Origin: Ampullaceana balthica
Taxonomy: Eukaryota > Mollusca > Gastropoda > Lymnaeidae
DNA: 64,000 nucleotides
Reading direction: 5' to 3'
NCBI GenBank assembly: GCA_944989445.1
Contig: CALYLW010000549.1
Location: 39,513-103,512 of the forward strand
This document shows, in pieces, positions 32,650-45,530 of the stretch. Numbering within the stretch: position 1 is the first letter of the stretch; every line of letters starts with the position of its first letter. The position numbers and the translations under genes are program-made. Under the pieces are notes generated by a model. The model saw only the letters and a list, made by a program, of their open reading frames with translations, had not been told where the DNA came from and did not search any database.

Positions 32650-33990
32650 GAAAACAACCCCGTAAAAACAAAGTTTTTGACTATAAATCCCTTATATATG
32701 AGCCATAACTAAAAGTATTGATTATGTTCAAACGCGACAAATATTTACAGACTGAATCTGTTTTAACTCCCGTTTGCTTTTAACCCGTTGGGTGGGAGAG
32801 GGGAAAGGTCTTGGACCGAGCTCAGCGTGACACGCAAAATGTAAACAAAAGGTACACCTGGTTAAAACACGAGATGTGTTCACCTCTGGCTTGCGTGAAG
32901 TCAAGTGACCCGTAAAATTTAAACGATAGCGACCGCTACAGATAGTTTATATAGATAAACTAAAAATGAATTAATTTAAGTCAAGTCTATGTGCCAAATT
33001 TCAGCTCGATGGCATGACGGGAAGTGGGTCATTTCTTATTTTTGTTTTTCCGCCCAACCGACGTACGAAGAGATGACGACAAGATTTTGAAGTTAATATA
33101 AGGGATTTAATAAAACAACCCCGTAAAAACAAAGTTTTTGACAATAAATCCCTTATAAATGAGACCTGTTTACCTGGTTTAAACACGAGATGTGTTCACT
33201 GGTGGCTGGCCTGAAGTGAAGTGACCCGTAAAATGTAAACGATGGCGACCGCTACATATAGTTTATATAGATAAACTAAAAATGCATTAATTTAATTACG
33301 GTACGTTCGATCGATCTGAAATTTTGATACGATGCATTGTTAGGTAAAACGGGTCCGTGTGCCAAATTTCAGCTCGATGGCATGACGGGAAGTGGTTCAT
33401 TTTTTTGCTGTTGTTTTTCCGCGGGCCCAAGACAGACAGAGAGACAGAGACGGCGGTGAAGTTAATATAAGGGATTTAATAAAACAAACCCGTAAAAACA
33501 AAGTTTTTGACTATAAATCCCTTATATATGAGACATAACTAACAGTATTGATTGACTTCAGGCTAGCCACCGGTGAACACATCTCGTGTTTAAACCAGGT
33601 AAACAACTGGAGTTAACGCGTTGACGCCACCCGTCGATGTCCACACCTACTCCCCCCCTTCCCCCAGTTTTAAAGCCAGGGGAGATAATTTCGACTTCAG
33701 TTTGAACATAATCAATACTTTTAGTTATGTCTCATTTATAAGGGATTTATAGTCAAAAACTTTGTTTTTACGGGGTTGTTTTATTAAATCCCTTATATTA
33801 ACTTCAAAATCTTGTCGTCATCTCTTCGTACTCGGTCGGGCGGAAAAACGCTGTTGTGTTACGTCCTGTCAGGCCTACTAATACCCTGTTTTTATATTAT
33901 ACATTTACCTAAGACAGAGAGACAGACAGAGAGAGAGATGACGACAGAGAGACAGAGACGGCGGTGAAGTTAATATAAGGGATTTAAAAA
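32650..33990. repeat. Cluster of ~0.5-kb dispersed repeat units in direct and inverted order
   Basis: CCCGTAAAAACAAAGTTTTT followed by GACTATAAATCCCTTATA recurs at 32660, 33120 and 33490, and inverted at about 33700-33790. Between them lie the conserved GCTCGATGGCATGACGGGAA, CACGAGATGTGTTCAC and AACGATAGCGACCGCTACA segments. The inverted copy can fold back on the direct one. No coding frame was found. The same unit occurs at 15660, 47968-49545 and 62230. Confidence 0.75.
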
Positions 33991-34654
33991 TACTGATATT
34001 TTTTCGGTTTTTTTTGGATTTTCCAGGAAATCCAGTAAACCTTTTCGGTATTTTTTTGGCCGTTGCACATCCTTGGACCTCCTTAACATATTTGCAAAGA
34101 CCCAAACCCTCTATCTGGTTCAGGAGGGGTTGCATTGTCAAGCTTGACAGACATTTCGAATCTATAAACGCAATTTTTCCAAGGGCAATTGCGGTAATAG
34201 TAATTGATTCAAGCTTTACACTCTATAAGATAATGCCGAAGTTATGTTGGTTTTTTTTTGTTGTTGTTTTTTTTTGCCTTTTGGGTGTTTTTTTTGTTTT
34301 TTAAGTGTATGAAAAAAAATTTCAAACACTTAATTCCAGAACAAGTTTTTATTTTATTTAAAAGAAAGGTTTAAAAAGATGCTAACATTTATTAGGCAAA
34401 AAATAATCTGCACGAAATCTGTGTGGTTGATCCATGAGGCAATTTGCTGTATAAACTAAATGAACTTTATAAAAATTAATTAACAATGAAATTTTTTTTT
34501 AATGTACGACTTATTAAAATGCTTTTCAACTTGTATTTTTATTTATCTACTTTTTCAAATCAAAATTTTGAATTTATGAATTGCCAATAAAAAAAATTTA
34601 AATATAATAATTACAAATGTTTGTGTACTGTGACGAAAAAAGAACAATTAGAAA
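33991..34654. other. Non-coding DNA, no gene seen
   Basis: The 96-codon + strand frame at 34014-34304 ends in a poly-Phe/Val run from T-rich DNA and has no domain. Nothing else stands out. Confidence 0.45.
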
Positions 34655-34739
34655 TTAAATGGAATGCTTTCGCCACACAAACACAAAAAACACACAAATT
34701 CCCGTCTCCATCTCATTCCCCTGACTAAAACCTAAATTA

Positions 34740-35005
34740 ATGCAGATTGCTCTCTCACACACAGGCCAGCTATCTCCCCCCTCCACTCTCTGACCCCCAT
34801 TCTCTCTCCCTCTCTCACCCCACTCTTTCTCACACAAAAGCAGACTCGCTGTAATATCTCTCCATCTTCTCTCTCACCTTAAGTTTCACTCTTTCCCCTC
34901 CCCCGCCTCTTTCTCACACACGCTCTATTCTCCCCCTTCTCTCTCATTCTCTCCCTCCCTCTCTCTCTCTATCTCTCCCTCCCATCCCCCTCTCTCTCTC
35001 TATTG
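34740..35005. repeat. Degenerate CT/CA-rich tract
   Basis: The pyrimidine-rich strand has interrupted CTCTCT and CACACA runs. It is an aged microsatellite region and non-coding. Confidence 0.8.
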
Positions 35006-35942
35006 ACCCAACCTAATGGAGCTGACCTCAACTTACATGCAAACTCACCGGTGAAAGCAACACATACTTGATCAATTAAGCGTAGATTGACTTGTGACAA
35101 TAAGAAACCATATGAACAATGTCATTAAAAAACTAGACAGAAAGTCTTTCTCTAATTTACTTGAGCGTAAATGATTCTAGTTATGATTTCTTCCTAGGTA
35201 CAATAACCTCTACTCCCTCTTAACCCCAGTATTATTGCACCGGAATGTAAAATGTATAAATCACAAAGAACAATAATTGCTTTGGTGCACTTCTCTTACT
35301 GATGCTATCTAAAAAAAATTGGGTACATGAGTTCCAAAGATTTTTAACGCTCAGATCAAAGAAGTTCAATTTGCTAAAATGCAGATTTTAAAAACGATTG
35401 TAAGCAGAGCTGAGACATTCAAAGAATTTAACAGGCACGCACACTCAATCAGACAAACACACACACAATTTGTTGATTTTATAAACAAGGTGACTTATGT
35501 AGATTCTCTTTCAATTTTTTTTAATGCTTAACTGCTCTGTGCGTAGTACGTAGATGCGTAGAGGACGTGAGCGCTAACATCCTTTCATTAACATTGCATC
35601 TAATGGATATTCTAGGTAGAAGTCCCGTGAGCTCTAATCATTAATACTGCATAGTTATTGCCAAAGCACAAACAGTCGTAACATAAAAAGTTCCTCGTCA
35701 ATACTGTATAATTTTCGCGGGAGTAAAAACGTGCTAAGGTAGAATCTTGTATACATGGTTTATTGTACTCAAAGAAATCGTAATTTCCAGAGTTCTATGA
35801 ACTTCATTGCCACCTTTTCATTTCTCACTATATTAAACCCTGTACTGCCGGCTTCTCTACGTCCTCTAAAGCAGCATTTGATTGGTGGATGTTTGAGGCT
35901 GCCCTTCTTGATTGGTTAATCGTGGTCGGTAGACTTTTGAAG
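35006..35942. other. Non-coding DNA before the assembly gap
   Basis: Unremarkable sequence with no exon signal or repeat ends recognised. It breaks off at the gap. Confidence 0.45.
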
Positions 35943-36699
35943 NNNNNNNNNNNNNNNNNNNNNNNNNNNNNNNNNNNNNNNNNNNNNNNNNNNNNNNNNN
36001 NNNNNNNNNNNNNNNNNNNNNNNNNNNNNNNNNNNNNNNNNNNNNNNNNNNNNNNNNNNNNNNNNNNNNNNNNNNNNNNNNNNNNNNNNNNNNNNNNNNN
36101 NNNNNNNNNNNNNNNNNNNNNNNNNNNNNNNNNNNNNNNNNNNNNNNNNNNNNNNNNNNNNNNNNNNNNNNNNNNNNNNNNNNNNNNNNNNNNNNNNNNN
36201 NNNNNNNNNNNNNNNNNNNNNNNNNNNNNNNNNNNNNNNNNNNNNNNNNNNNNNNNNNNNNNNNNNNNNNNNNNNNNNNNNNNNNNNNNNNNNNNNNNNN
36301 NNNNNNNNNNNNNNNNNNNNNNNNNNNNNNNNNNNNNNNNNNNNNNNNNNNNNNNNNNNNNNNNNNNNNNNNNNNNNNNNNNNNNNNNNNNNNNNNNNNN
36401 NNNNNNNNNNNNNNNNNNNNNNNNNNNNNNNNNNNNNNNNNNNNNNNNNNNNNNNNNNNNNNNNNNNNNNNNNNNNNNNNNNNNNNNNNNNNNNNNNNNN
36501 NNNNNNNNNNNNNNNNNNNNNNNNNNNNNNNNNNNNNNNNNNNNNNNNNNNNNNNNNNNNNNNNNNNNNNNNNNNNNNNNNNNNNNNNNNNNNNNNNNNN
36601 NNNNNNNNNNNNNNNNNNNNNNNNNNNNNNNNNNNNNNNNNNNNNNNNNNNNNNNNNNNNNNNNNNNNNNNNNNNNNNNNNNNNNNNNNNNNNNNNNNN
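35943..36699. other. Assembly gap (N)
   Basis: 757 undetermined bases. Any frame running through it is meaningless. Confidence 1.
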
Positions 36700-36904
36700 A
36701 GTGGTGGTTTTAAAATGTTACTTTTAATGCCAGAAACCTTAGTTGGAGCGTATCCAAAAACTTCCTAAAGTTTAATGTACGTGGGATAAATAAAATACAT
36801 TTACTATTAATACGCTTTTAAAAAAAACTAAAATAAAGGCCGGGGGCCCTATCGGTGTAATATGTATAGTTATAAACAACAGCTTATTATAATTTGGATT
36901 ATGA

Positions 36905-37360
36905 TGAATATATTTGTTATACATGTATTTAACATGTGTACTGGTAGTAATACATGCATTTAACATGTGTATAGGTAGAAATACATGTATGTAACATTTG
37001 TATAGGTAGAAATACATGTATGTAACATTTGTATAGGTAGTAATACATGTATGTAACATTTGTATAGGTAGTAATACATGTATGTAACACTTGTATAGGT
37101 AGTAATACATGTATTTAACATTTGTATATGTAGTAATACATGTATGTAACATTTGTATAGGTAGTAATACATGTATTTAACATTTGTATAGGTAGTATTA
37201 CATGTATTTAACATTTGTATATGTAGTAATACATGTATTTATAATTTGTATATGTAGTAATACATGTATTTAACATTTTTATAGGTAGTATGACATGTAT
37301 TTAACATTTGTATAGGTAGTAATACATGTATGTAACATTTTTATAGATAGTAATAACAAA
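36905..37360. repeat. 31-bp minisatellite, about 14 copies
   Basis: The unit is ATTTGTATAGGTAGTAATAC followed by ATGTATGTAAC, with point differences such as GTATATG for GTATAGG. Tyr/Thr-rich frames on the minus strand are by-products of the repeat. Confidence 0.92.
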
Positions 37361-37519
37361 TGTATCAGTATCAGTAATTTTTAATAATCAACTATATTCA
37401 ACTTGTTCGCTACTTAAATCTATTATAAAATACAAAATTTAAAATGATATCACCGGGGCTACCTAAGAAGAAAATGGATTATAGGAATAAAATGCACAGA
37501 TTAAATGTGAGTCTAATGG

Positions 37520-37760
37520 GTGGCATACTTATAAGTATACAGAGGGACACATTTATAAGTACATAGGGGGGAATATTTATAAGTATTAAGGAGCTCACAT
37601 TTATAAGTATTAAGGGGCACACATGTATAAGTATTAAGGGGCGCACAGTTATACGTATATAGAGGGGAAATTTTATAAGAATCTAGAGGATAACATTAAA
37701 ATGTATAAGTTAATAGTGGGGCAGATTTATAAGTATTTAGAGGGACACATATATAAGTAT
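37520..37760. repeat. Degenerate ~28-30-bp minisatellite
   Basis: About eight diverged copies of a unit with core TTATAAGTATTAAGGGGCAC. It is older than its 31-bp neighbour and ends at the Helitron terminus at 37762. Confidence 0.75.
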
Positions 37761-37761
37761 A

Positions 37762-38149
37762 CTAGCGAATCACCCGTCAAAAATCACGGACGTTTACAGC
37801 TGAAATCTATTTTGAAAAAATGCACTTTGTTTAGGGCGCCTACGGCGCCGACCTTTTTCAAAAGCCCAACTAATTTGTCCTTGTTTGATAAATACGAAAT
37901 ACTAAACTTTCTGAAATGTACACAAAGTATTTTATAATAGGGATTGTAGGGAGCCATCAGCGACCCCTTTATTTTTTTATTTTATAATTAACCATCATCA
38001 AATCCTCTTTTTACATTGTTCCCTTTTCCAAAATTAAAATATCAGCTAAAACCATGACGTCATATAATTTTTTTATACAGCGCATATTTAATGTGCACAC
38101 ATTTTGATGCGTTGTTGAAGTAATTTGGTGCGCTGCTTTCTAAAATTAG
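37762..38149 (-). mobile_element. Helitron fragment, inverted relative to 38672-39105
   Basis: On the minus strand it starts CTAATTTTAGAAAGCAGCGC and runs through the GGCGCCGTAGGCGCCCTAA palindrome. It ends with a TGATTTTTGACGGG hairpin arm and ATTCGCTAG (37762) before a T. About 310 bp are homologous, in inverted order, to 38745-39030. The 5' TC end is lost. Confidence 0.65.
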
Positions 38150-38329
38150 TAGCGTCACGGACAGACATTACGTGACATTGCAAATTATATTTTTTAATAG
38201 AGGGGTGCCATTGTGACCCTTTGTAAGTTTTTTCCGTGGTAGGATCATGCTGTAAAAATATCGCCTAAAACTTGGTGGCAGAAAATAGAAAATAAGTTGG
38301 TTTTTTTTGTTGTTTTTTGTTTTATTTTT

Positions 38330-38470
38330 GTTTCTGGGGAGGGGGTCAAAGATTTGTGACGTATTTTTAGAGGGGGGGGGGTCTAAGTTTTTGTGACGAC
38401 GCGTGATGAGGGGGAGGGAGGGGGTAAAAAATCGGCAAAAATCGCGTGACGTCATTTATGGACGGCCCCC
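38330..38470. mobile_element. Right half of a GTCCATAAA-ended MITE
   Basis: The right end GCGTGACGTCATTTATGGAC, then GGCCCCC, is the family's inverted terminus. The G-run and TTTGTGACGACGCGTGA motifs precede it. The left terminus is missing. Confidence 0.7.
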
Positions 38471-38671
38471 TAATATAACCTGTTCACTCCAAAATATGCC
38501 TATTTCTTCATTTATAAATAAAATGTGTACGTTGTTTATACCGGTACTTAATAGAAAAGCTATTTTGTTACTATCAGATGCATATATTTCATGGTAGAAT
38601 TTTGAAAGAAATATTAAAAAGTAATAATTAAATAATCAAAACTAACAAGAGTTAAACGCTAACGTAAACTA

Positions 38672-39105
38672 TCTATATATATAATTCTCTTCGCGGTCGG
38701 ACCTTGCGAGGTAACAAGTAGCTGCATGTGCAACATATACTAATTTTAGAAAACAGCGCACCAAATTACTGCACCAATGCATCAAAAGGTGTGCAAATTA
38801 AATATGCGCTGTAAAAAAAAATATGACGTCATTGTTTTCGCTGATATTTTAATTTTGTAAAAAGGGAACAATGTAAAAAAAGGATTTGATGATGGTTAAT
38901 TATAACATCAAAAAACAGCCCCTATTATAAAATACTTTGTGTGCATTTCAGAAAGTTTAATATTTCGTATTGATCAAACAAGGACAAGAAAGTTGGGCTT
39001 TTGAAAAAGGTCGGCGCCATAGGCGCCCTAAAAAATGGAATTAAAGGGGTAAAAGAACTCTCCATGAGCAAGTCTGCGGCGTATGCTACGCCGCGCGGCG
39101 TCTAG
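38672..39105 (+). mobile_element. Non-autonomous Helitron, 434 bp, complete ends
   Basis: It starts TCTATATATATAATTCTCTT after an A and ends GCGGCGTATGCTACGCCGC (a perfect hairpin), CGGCGTCTAG, before a T. Both ends match the Helitron at 6617-7608. The interior carries the GGCGCCATAGGCGCC palindrome and the TATTTCGTATTGATCAAACA segment that occur elsewhere in the window. There is no protein frame, so it depends on an autonomous relative. Confidence 0.8.
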
Positions 39106-39350
39106 TATAAATTATTAAAAATACACTAGCGATATATACATGTTTTTTACGATAGTTTATTAATTACAAACAGTTAACTTAGCCACCCCTCAGCTACATA
39201 TAGAATATATTAAGTAAAAAAAAATAGTAGAAAAAAGCATGCTAACTGGAGAAGGGGGAATATTAAATGAATAAATTTCATAAACTTAATACATTGTGTT
39301 CAACATTTCTTATTGTATGGCAACAATGGCACAAAATGATTTGGACACCA

Positions 39351-40560
39351 CTACAGTGACTTGTGATTTACCGTGGTGTAAGTCCACAAGGTCATTGCTT
39401 CATCATTACTTGTTTTTACTCGGGTTGGATGTGAAATCTCGTTCAGGGTCGGTGCCTTCAGAATAATGGATAATGCAAATCCGAATTTCTTCAGGGAATT
39501 TATCTTTGCCATAAGCAAACTCAGCACCACAGGCTGGTAGGCAGTCTCCATCTTCTCTCACTTTAATTGAGAAATATATAAACAAGTTTTGATTAGTTAG
39601 TATGTCATCTCTATTTGGTATTCTGGTACACATTTATCGGACCCCTATGTCTCATTCATATGTAGCATATGCGACTCACATTCATGGGCAATCTCTGCAA
39701 AAGTCTCTAGTTCATCTAGATTTATTTTTTAAAGTTCCATAACCGATGGTCGTAGGGGGTCCTAACATTTCCATTAAAGCTTAATAGGGGCTTGGCAGAG
39801 CTGGTGGTTGCCTCGTCTCCCTACCAGGTCAGCGGAGGACTTTCTTAGCGCTAGTCATTCATCATTTTTAATGTGGCTTTTACGTGGGTTCGATGCCACG
39901 CTCCTCAGCTTGTGAGGCGAGCGCACTATTGAATCTAGCCGTCATCTACATACCTTTCATAAATTTACTTTCTCATATCCTCTGGAAAATGTGTTGTTTC
40001 TGCATCACATGTGTCGGAACAGATAGTTTCAATGCCCATATCTTTATCTTCTGCCATCAATAATCCCTGCATATTGCACTGATTTCTCCTTATCCCAACA
40101 TTTGCTTCCTGCTCACAATTCTTCTTAAACCTTTATACCTTCAAAACTTTGCCTGCAGCAACTGGTGACAATAATGAGTTTTCTTCTCTTTGGATTATTC
40201 TTTGATTTCATTCATTACTGCAAAATGAAACTTTAAGGTCCTTTTAACTGATGATGAAGCTTTCCTTACTCTAATGTTTTCTTTGAGGAGTAACTTCTTT
40301 GCTTTCGATCATGAGTTGCACATTTGTTCACCTTTGCTTTGTTTGCAGATTTTTGTATTGGTTCCCTTAAAGTGTTAAGCTTCCTCTAAGAGGCTTCTAT
40401 CTCAAAATTCAGAAACATGTATCTTAAGTTGTTTGTTTTCTTGAGCCTTCATATTTAGTGATGCCACTTTCTGTCGAGACGGCCCGCGAGATGAAGAGGT
40501 TGAATGTGACATTGATGGGGAAACAAATTATGTATCCAATATTAACTGTGCTTGTCTATA
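39351..40560 (-). pseudogene. Decayed gene fragment with an OTU-protease-like segment
   Basis: The best-preserved part (minus strand, about 39560-39400) reads KVREDGDCLPACGAEFAYGK followed by an EEIRICIIHYSEGTD stretch. This resembles the catalytic block of OTU cysteine proteases (D-G-D/N-C, with C as nucleophile) and the helix after it. Further upstream on the same strand (40500-40000) are pieces such as SSVKRTLKFHFAVMNEIKE, broken by stops. I take it as a dead copy of a multi-copy, possibly transposon-borne gene. The OTU assignment is by motif only; the rest is unrecognised. Confidence 0.45.
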
Positions 40561-40680
40561 AATAAGAATGAGTAATTATATCTGGAAAAAGTGTTAAGGT
40601 CTAGATCTAAAATTGTATTACACTTGATGCATATTATTTATCAAATTTAAAAATAAAATATTCATATTATGACAAACCCT

Positions 40681-41100
40681 CACTGACGTAACAGTCCTTT
40701 CACTGGTGTAACGATTTTTTACCGTAACACCAGTGAGTGTTACACCAATGAAAATTTTAAAAGTTCATTAATAATTTAGCCCACAGTTTTAGAGAATGAA
40801 AATAAGCTTTTATTTTTATGACAACTACCATTATGCCCTGTTATAATGATCCATTGTTAATATACATTAAGGTATAATTTTAGGTCAAATGGTCTGTTAC
40901 ACCAGTGAGTTTTATGCCTAATTAGTTACCATTTTGCATCAGAACGGTCTGTACTGAGCCACACAGAAAAGTTTCAAAGCATCAAAAGCACCTCCATTGT
41001 GGAAAAGGTGGTAGTCACAGAAAACCCCTATGGTTTTTATTGCCAATAATTTCAATCCACATATTTTGGTCCAATATCAATTTGTTACACAAGTGAGTCT
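40681..41100. repeat. Interspersed GTTACACCAGTGAGT motif in both orientations
   Basis: Five or six near copies of TCACTGGTGTAAC or its complement occur. Two of them form a hairpin at 40698-40735 (stem of about 13 bp with one mismatch around an ATTTTTTAC loop). Others are near 40740, 40895 and 41080. The spacing is irregular, so this is not a simple tandem array. Confidence 0.55.
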
Positions 41101-41270
41101 AAAACAGGCAACATGTATATTTCGACCAATAAAAACTAAACTTTTACTTTTTATACCAATTGTTATGGTTTTACATACTGTTACAACACATATGAACATA
41201 GTAAAACAATAATAACACTAACTAGCCTATTTTAATTGTTTATCTGAATGTAATTATGAATGGGTTTTGT

Positions 41271-44200
41271 GTTGGTGACATGGTCTTTTCCTTATATACA
41301 CACTTTTGTTGGTGACATGGTCTTTTCCTTATATACACACTTTTGTTGGTGACATGGTCTTTTCCTTATATACACACTTTTGTTGGTGACATGGTCTTTT
41401 CCTTATATACACACTTTTGTTGGTGACATGGTCTTTTCCTTATATACACACTTTTGTTGGTGACATGGTCTTTTCCTTATATACACACTTTTGTTGGTGA
41501 CATGGTCTTTTCCTTATATACACACTTTTGTTGGTGACATGGTCTTTTCCTTATATACACACTTTTGTTGGTGACATGGTCTTTTCCTTATATACACACT
41601 TTTGTTGGTGACATGGTCTTTTCCTTATATACACACTTTTGTTGGTGACATGGTCTTTTCCTTATATACACACTTTTGTTGGTGACATGGTCTTTTCCTT
41701 ATATACACACTTTTGTTGGTGACATGGTCTTTTCCTTATATACACACTTTTGTTGGTGACATGGTCTTTTCCTTATATACACACTTTTGTTGGTGACATG
41801 GTCTTTCCTTATATACACACTTTTGTTGGTGACATGGTCTTTTCCTTATATACACACTTTTGTTGGTGACATGGTCTTTTCCTTATATACACACTTTTGT
41901 TGGTGACATGGTCTTTTCCTTATATACACACTTTTGTTGGTGACATGGTCTTTTCCTTATATACACACTTTTGTTGGTGACATGGTCTTTTCCTTATATA
42001 CACACTTTTGTTGGTGACATGGTCTTTTCCTTATATACACACTTTTGTTGGTGACATGGTCTTTTCCTTATATACACACTTTTGTTGGTGACATGGTCTT
42101 TTCCTTATATACACACTTTTGTTGGTGACATGGTCTTTTCCTTATATACACACTTTTGTTGGTGACATGGTCTTTTCCTTATATACACACTTTTGTTGGT
42201 GACATGGTCTTTTCCTTATATACACACTTTTGTTGGTGACATGGTCTTTTCCTTATATACACACTTTTGTTGGTGACATGGTCTTTTCTTATATACACAC
42301 TTTTGTTGGTGACATGGTCTTTTCCTTATATACACACTTTTGTTGGTGACATGGTCTTTTCCTTATATACACACTTTTGTTGGTGACATGGTCTTTTCCT
42401 TATATACACACTTTTGTTGGTGACATGGTCTTTTCCTTATATACACACTTTTGTTGGTGACATGGTCTTTTCCTTATATACACACTTTTGTTGGTGACAT
42501 GGTCTTTTCCTTATATACACACTTTTGTTGGTGACATGGTCTTTTCCTTATATACACACTTTTGTTGGTGACATGGTCTTTTCCTTATATACACACTTTT
42601 GTTGGTGACATGGTCTTTTCCTTATATACACACTTTTGTTGGTGACATGGTCTTTTCCTTATATACACACTTTTGTTGGTGACATGGTCTTTTCCTTATA
42701 TACACACTTTTGTTGGTGACATGGTCTTTTCCTTATATACACACTTTTGTTGGTGACATGGTCTTTTCCTTATATACACACTTTTGTTGGTGACATGGTC
42801 TTTTCCTTATATACACACTTTTGTTGGTGACATGGTCTTTTCCTTATATACACACTTTTGTTGGTGACATGGTCTTTTCCTTATATACACACTTTTGTTG
42901 GTGACATGGTCTTTTCCTTATATACACACTTTTGTTGGTGACATGGTCTTTTCCTTATATACACACTTTTGTTGGTGACATGGTCTTTTCCTTATATACA
43001 CACTTTTGTTGGTGACATGGTCTTTTCCTTATATACACACTTTTGTTGGTGACATGGTCTTTTCCTTATATACACACTTTTGTTGGTGACATGGTCTTTT
43101 CCTTATATACACACTTTTGTTGGTGACATGGTCTTTTCCTTATATACACACTTTTGTTGGTGACATGGTCTTTTCCTTATATACACACTTTTGTTGGTGA
43201 CATGGTCTTTTCCTTATATACACACTTTTGTTGGTGACATGGTCTTTTCCTTATATACACACTTTTGTTGGTGACATGGTCTTTTCCTTATATACACACT
43301 TTTGTTGGTGACATGGTCTTTTCCTTATATACACACTTTTGTTGGTGACATGGTCTTTTCCTTATATACACACTTTTGTTGGTGACATGGTCTTTTCCTT
43401 ATATACACACTTTTGTTGGTGACATGGTCTTTTCCTTATATACACACTTTTGTTGGTGACATGGTCTTTTCCTTATATACACACTTTTGTTGGTGACATG
43501 GTCTTTTCCTTATATACACACTTTTGTTGGTGACATGGTCTTTTCCTTATATACACACTTTTGTTGGTGACATGGTCTTTTCCTTATATACACACTTTTG
43601 TTGGTGACATGGTCTTTTCCTTATATACACACTTTTGTTGGTGACATGGTCTTTTCCTTATATACACACTTTTGTTGGTGACATGGTCTTTTCCTTATAT
43701 ACACACTTTTGTTGGTGACATGGTCTTTTCCTTATATACACACTTTTGTTGGTGACATGGTCTTTTCCTTATATACACACTTTTGTTGGTGACATGGTCT
43801 TTTCCTTATATACACACTTTTGTTGGTGACATGGTCTTTTCCTTATATACACACTTTTGTTGGTGACATGGTCTTTTCCTTATATACACACTTTTGTTGG
43901 TGACATGGTCTTTTCCTTATATACACACTTTTGTTGGTGACATGGTCTTTTCCTTATATACACACTTTTGTTGGTGACATGGTCTTTTCCTTATATACAC
44001 ACTTTTGTTGGTGACATGGTCTTTTCCTTATATACACACTTTTGTTGGTGACATGGTCTTTTCCTTATATACACACTTTTGTTGGTGACATGGTCTTTTC
44101 CTTATATACACACTTTTGTTGGTGACATGGTCTTTTCCTTATATACACACTTTTGTTGGTGACATGGTCTTTTCCTTATATACACACTTTTGTTGGTGAC

Positions 44201-44450
44201 ATGGTCTTTTCCTTATATACACACTTTTGTTGGTGACATGGTCTTTTCCTTATATACACACTTTTGTTGGTGACATGGTCTTTTCCTTATATACACACTT
44301 TTGTTGGTGACATGGTCTTTTCCTTATATACACACTTTTGTTGGTGACATGGTCTTTTCCTTATATACACACTTTTGTTGGTGACATGGTCTTTTCCTTA
44401 TATACACACTTTTGTTGGTGACATTGTCTTTTCCTTATATACACACTTTT
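41271..44450. repeat. 37-bp satellite-like array, about 86 copies
   Basis: The unit is GTTGGTGACATGGTCTTTTC followed by CTTATATACACACTTTT. Copies are almost identical over 3.2 kb. I noticed only single-base losses near 41805 and 42288 and one G to T in the last copy (GACATTGTC). The unit is not a multiple of 3, so no long frame results. Confidence 0.98.
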
Positions 44451-44979
44451 AAATATTCAATAAAAAATACACATATGCCTGAATTTGAAATATCATATAT
44501 TTTAAGATTCAAAAATGAATGTTCTTTACAACCATACAACCCACTCAAGAAATGTGCTTCACTTCAAAAGTTATCAAACTTTATAGGCATGCGTCATGAA
44601 AATGACAAGTTTTTGAAAAATGCCCATGTATGTAACAAAAAATATAAAATAATTTATAAATTGGAAACAAAAACTATTAGAAAAATTTTATTAAATTTTT
44701 AACGAATTTTAATCGATCAATTTTTTTTATCGATTAAAAATTTTAACGATTATTTAATAGTTAATTTCTGCAGCCATAGTTAATACCCTATTTTATTTTT
44801 TTCATAAATGTACTTATTGTATAAACGTTATAATATTTATAAATGGTTTGATATGAGGGCAAGTGGGAATGTCAGCGATTCATTGACATTGTATCCATAA
44901 TTATAGGGATTGAAGTCAAGTAGCGAGCCACTTGGATCAAAAGAATTAAATAAGAATATAATACTCACTGTAAAAATAA
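44451..44979. other. Non-coding DNA flanking the 37-bp array
   Basis: AT-rich. A local palindrome around ATCGATCAATTTTTTTTATC lies near 44712. The 96-codon frame starting in the array (44412-44702) has no domain. Confidence 0.45.
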
Positions 44980-45290
44980 TATATACATCTAAATTATATT
45001 CGTTAAAATAATTTCATAGTTTTAATATTCTTGAAATAAATATTTTTAAAGATTAACACCTATTTTAACTTTATATTTCAATGCTTATTTTTTAATCTAC
45101 ATTCTTTGAAACAATTTTAAAACACAAGTTATGACCTTATGTCTCATAGTTTTAAATGCGTTTCTATGAATGTTTATTAAATTTAGATTTTCACATGTCA
45201 TTTTTATCAGTTTGTCAACATAAAGTCATATTAAATACATCAGCATCGGTGCTTTGTAGTGCGACATAGTCGGGAAACACACTTTTAATG
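44980..45290 (+). repeat. Copy 1 of the CACCGGTGC-core dispersed repeat
   Basis: It contains TATTAAATACATCAGCATCG followed by GTGCTTTGTAGTGCGACATAG and ends ...GGGAAAC. The same block appears inverted at 61774-62050, and related cores occur at 51475 and, inverted, at 63560. It is AT-rich around the core and non-coding. Confidence 0.6.
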
Positions 45291-45389
45291 CATGCAAAAA
45301 GGATGATATTAATTCGTAAATAGAACGCGTTCTCTCCAAAATATGACTTCATCGATTTTAGTTAAAACATATTTTTATTGCGAGAGTAT

Positions 45390-45530
45390 ATTTAAATACT
45401 AGGGGTTTTAGGGCGCCCACTTTTTTTTTATAAAAAGCCCAAGTAACTAATCCTTGCAGATAAACACGAAATATTAAATTTCCTGAAATGTACACAAAGT
45501 ATTTTATAATTATAAATCCTCAAATCCTAT
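45390..45530 (-). mobile_element. Fragment of the GGCGCC/TTTCGTATT Helitron segment
   Basis: The complement of AATATTTCGTGTTTATCTGC and the TACTTTGTGTACATTTCAGG segment match 38940-39010 and 32200-32400. Only part of the GGCGCC palindrome survives. Confidence 0.5.

Noticed and set aside
35889..36713. 274-codon open frame
   Set aside because: It runs through the N gap; only about 20 codons are real sequence.
39880..39935. Possible tRNA or SINE head (GGGTTCGATGCCACG)
   Set aside because: The T-arm-like hairpin and the CTCACA loop are on opposite strands, so they do not make one tRNA.
41271..44450. CRISPR-like array
   Set aside because: The 37-bp units follow each other with no unique spacers, and the host is a eukaryote.
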